From assembly GCF_002939475.1 (NCBI RefSeq), contig NZ_PKFQ01000001.1:1-64000 (forward strand): a DNA stretch of 64,000 nucleotides, given 5' to 3'. The notes below the pieces were generated by a model. That model did no database searches and was not told the DNA's origin. It worked only from the letters and a program-made list of their open reading frames with translations. The translations under genes were made by a program, and so were the position numbers. Below are positions 62,678-64,000 of the stretch, piece by piece; within the stretch, counting starts at the first letter, position 1; every line of letters starts with the position of its first letter. Source of the stretch: Streptomyces cinnamoneus. GTDB lineage: Bacteria; Actinomycetota; Actinomycetes; Streptomycetales; Streptomycetaceae.

Positions 62678-63138
62678 AGGGAACACCCCCGCATGAGCGG
62701 GCAACAAGGCTCCGTTGACGTTAGCTAACTACCGAAGCCAGAACCGAGCAGTTTCACCGAGTCAGACGCCTCAGAACAACCAGAGCCTGAATAGGCCCCG
62801 CGCGCGGGAAGAGACGACCATTCGCCCGGCTCCTACTTGAAGGGGCAGGACCATCCCCGCATCAGCAGGGAACAGTGTTTCGGACCGCCGCTCGGTACGC
62901 CGCCGACAACAAATCCCGCCCACATGAACGCCACTTGGGGTCGGCAGCAGCTGACTCACCCCTCGGAAACACCCCTGCACACGCCGGAAACACCCGCAGC
63001 CGCAGGCGGACGTCAGCATGCCGGGACCAACCCCACACAACCCGGCCGGGCCATCCCCACATGCGCGGGAAGCACCATCAGCCCGCTTGGTCGGGGCTCT
63101 GCGACGGCCGGGACCCCCGCCGCGAGCGCGGGAAGCGG
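62678..63138. CRISPR. Degenerate type I-E-like CRISPR array
   Basis: Repeat-like units at about 62679 (GGGAACACCCCCGCATGAGCGGG), 62787, 62848 (GGACCATCCCCGCATCAGCAGGGAACAG), 62908, 62964 (CGGAAACACCCCTGCACACGCCGG), 63047 (GGGCCATCCCCACATGCGCGGGAAGCAC) and 63108 (CGGGACCCCCGCCGCGAGCGCGGGAAGC). Neighbouring units are mostly 56-61 bases apart, with two wider gaps. All copies differ, so this is a decayed array. No cas genes and no leader are recognisable. Confidence 0.6.
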
Positions 63139-63168
63139 CGCCCCACGGACCAGACGACGACAGGGGCC

Positions 63169-63213
63169 GTCAAGGAATTCTTGACAAGTCGGCCGCGTCA
63201 AGGTTTCCTTGAC
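63169..63213. promoter_or_regulatory. Two GTCAAGG-CCTTGAC palindromes
   Basis: GTCAAGGAATTCTTGAC (63169-63185) and GTCAAGGTTTCCTTGAC (63197-63213) are both 17-base inverted repeats, 28 bases apart, ending two bases before the ATG of the next gene. TTGAC inside them can also serve as a -35-type element. Binding here would block translation start and promoter together; the downstream HTH protein is the obvious candidate ligand. Confidence 0.7.
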
Positions 63214-63215
63214 GC

Positions 63216-63500
63216 ATGTTGATCTTGAATTCGAAGACGCGGCACCGGGGCCTCTTTCCCGTCACCGCATCCATGACCACCGCACTGCCGCTCGCCGCGA
63301 TTCTGCCGGCCATGACGATGACGTTCAGTGACCAGCTCGGCACCTCGGCCACCATTGCCCTGATCCTCGCGGGCCTCGCACTCATCGCCTGCACCGCCGG
63401 TCTGACCGCCCGAGCAGCGGCCCGCAACTCCTCCGAGCAGGCGCGCCGCGACCAGGCAGTCCTCGACGCCCTCGAACCCCTTGCCGGACTGCGCCGATGA
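63216..63500 (+). CDS. Small membrane protein
   Basis: 94 residues. Two membrane helices (SMTTALPLAAILPAMTMTF and SATIALILAGLALIACTAGLTA), then a charged tail with SEQARRDQAVLDALEPL. Its stop overlaps the ATG of the HTH gene (ATGA). Only two bases separate the second palindrome from its ATG, so the message may be leaderless. Confidence 0.65.
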   Translation: MLILNSKTRHRGLFPVTASMTTALPLAAILPAMTMTFSDQLGTSATIALILAGLALIACTAGLTARAAARNSSEQARRDQAVLDALEPLAGLRR

Positions 63501-64000
63501 ACGACCAACCCCTCCTCCACCCCGCAGAGATGGACCGGATCCGGGAAGGGATCGCCGCAGCCGTCCTCGGCGCCCCCGACGGGCTGGCCGACTCGCTCGA
63601 ACACGACGCCCACGGATACCTGCGCCTGGTGGACGCCTCACGCGTCGGCGCCGAAGAGGCTAGCCGGCTGCTGCGCGAGGCCGTCCAGGGCGCCAGGGCC
63701 GCCGGCCACAGCTGGGACACAGTAGGCCGCGTCCTGGGAGTAAGCCGCCAGGCCGCCCAGCAACGCTTCGCGAGCAAGGCCACCGGCACGGGCCCCTCGA
63801 CACCCCCCGCCGAGGGACCGAACGCCCCCAAACGCCGCACCCTCAGCGGACTGACCGCGTTCAACGAGATGGCCGCCCTAGAAGAAGCCGGCCGCGACGG
63901 CTGGCACATGGTCGGCTACGGCCCCTTCTTCCACGAAGTGGAGGCATCCAGCCACCCCTGGGAGCACTGCCGGGTCACCCTCCCCTCCCTCGCGCGACAC
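63497..64000 (+). CDS. HTH DNA-binding protein, cut by the window edge
   Basis: 168 codons are visible without a stop. HTH segment GHSWDTVGRVLGVSRQAAQQRFASK at about residues 74-98, of the same type as the HSP18 regulator at 54771 ([20 protein letters not shown]). Further on LTAFNEMAALEEAGRDGWHMVGYGPFFHEVEAS, a small alpha/beta domain known from uncharacterised Streptomyces proteins. Probably autoregulates through the two palindromes upstream of its operon. Confidence 0.75.
   Translation, partial: MNDQPLLHPAEMDRIREGIAAAVLGAPDGLADSLEHDAHGYLRLVDASRVGAEEASRLLREAVQGARAAGHSWDTVGRVLGVSRQAAQQRFASKATGTGPSTPPAEGPNAPKRRTLSGLTAFNEMAALEEAGRDGWHMVGYGPFFHEVEASSHPWEHCRVTLPSLARH

Overview
The sequence is high-GC actinomycete DNA, almost certainly Streptomyces, and its left edge is the physical end of a linear replicon. 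Bases 1-124 are not biological: they contain a mutated copy of the Illumina P7/TruSeq adapter. From base 125 the sequence matches the classical Streptomyces telomere (CCCGCGGAGCGGG followed by a CACATCGC-TGC-GCGATGTG hairpin and a ladder of further palindromes). Whether this is a chromosome arm or a linear plasmid cannot be decided here, but the density of insertion sequences, pseudogenes and broken CRISPR repeats is typical of a terminal arm.

0.1-12.2 kb: telomere, a small unknown gene, a telomere-type DEAH helicase, and directly after it, with gaps of at most about 16 bases or overlaps, TniQ-HA fusion, TnsA-like, TnsB, TnsC and TniQ. This has the layout of a Tn7-like telomeric transposon: the telomere is one boundary and a gene-free region with TnsB-site-like repeats (11660-11809) is the other. 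Immediately beyond lies only the 3' end of a second helicase gene, as if the element had landed in a resident telomeric helicase and replaced the old chromosome end. All three expected TnsA catalytic positions appear substituted.

12.2-20.4 kb: a DUF4238 gene and two unknown genes, then tpg (telomere terminal protein) without a recognisable tap, then a second, divergent Mu/Tn7-like transposase and ATPase pair.

20.5-25.6 kb: an IS graveyard. Three elements (IS5-family, IS701-family, IS5-family) sit end to end, sharing one TTA target, next to degraded type I-E-like CRISPR repeats and an IS110 remnant.

25.7-43.5 kb: accessory genes: a TetX-like flavoprotein monooxygenase, an aminoglycoside 6-phosphotransferase-like kinase, a dienelactone hydrolase, an SDR, DUF6308, a membrane protein, Lsr2, an HNH nuclease and a lipoprotein, mixed with decayed genes (beta-lactamase-family, quinone oxidoreductase, XRE regulator).

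43.4-46.5 kb: a zinc-starvation island: cysteine-poor L32, S14, L28, L33, L31 and S18 paralogues plus a COG0523 GTPase, with two Zur-like operators.

46.5-64 kb: remnants of integrase/Tn3, glycosyltransferase and DUF6417 genes, tandem NUDIX hydrolases, a secreted serine hydrolase, two DUF2267 genes, Hsp20 with its divergent regulator and a double palindromic operator, LysE, GNAT, an IS5 element with an accessory gene, an ECF sigma factor pair, a third degraded CRISPR-like array, and a membrane protein/HTH pair under two palindromes that runs off the right edge. No tRNA or rRNA gene was seen.
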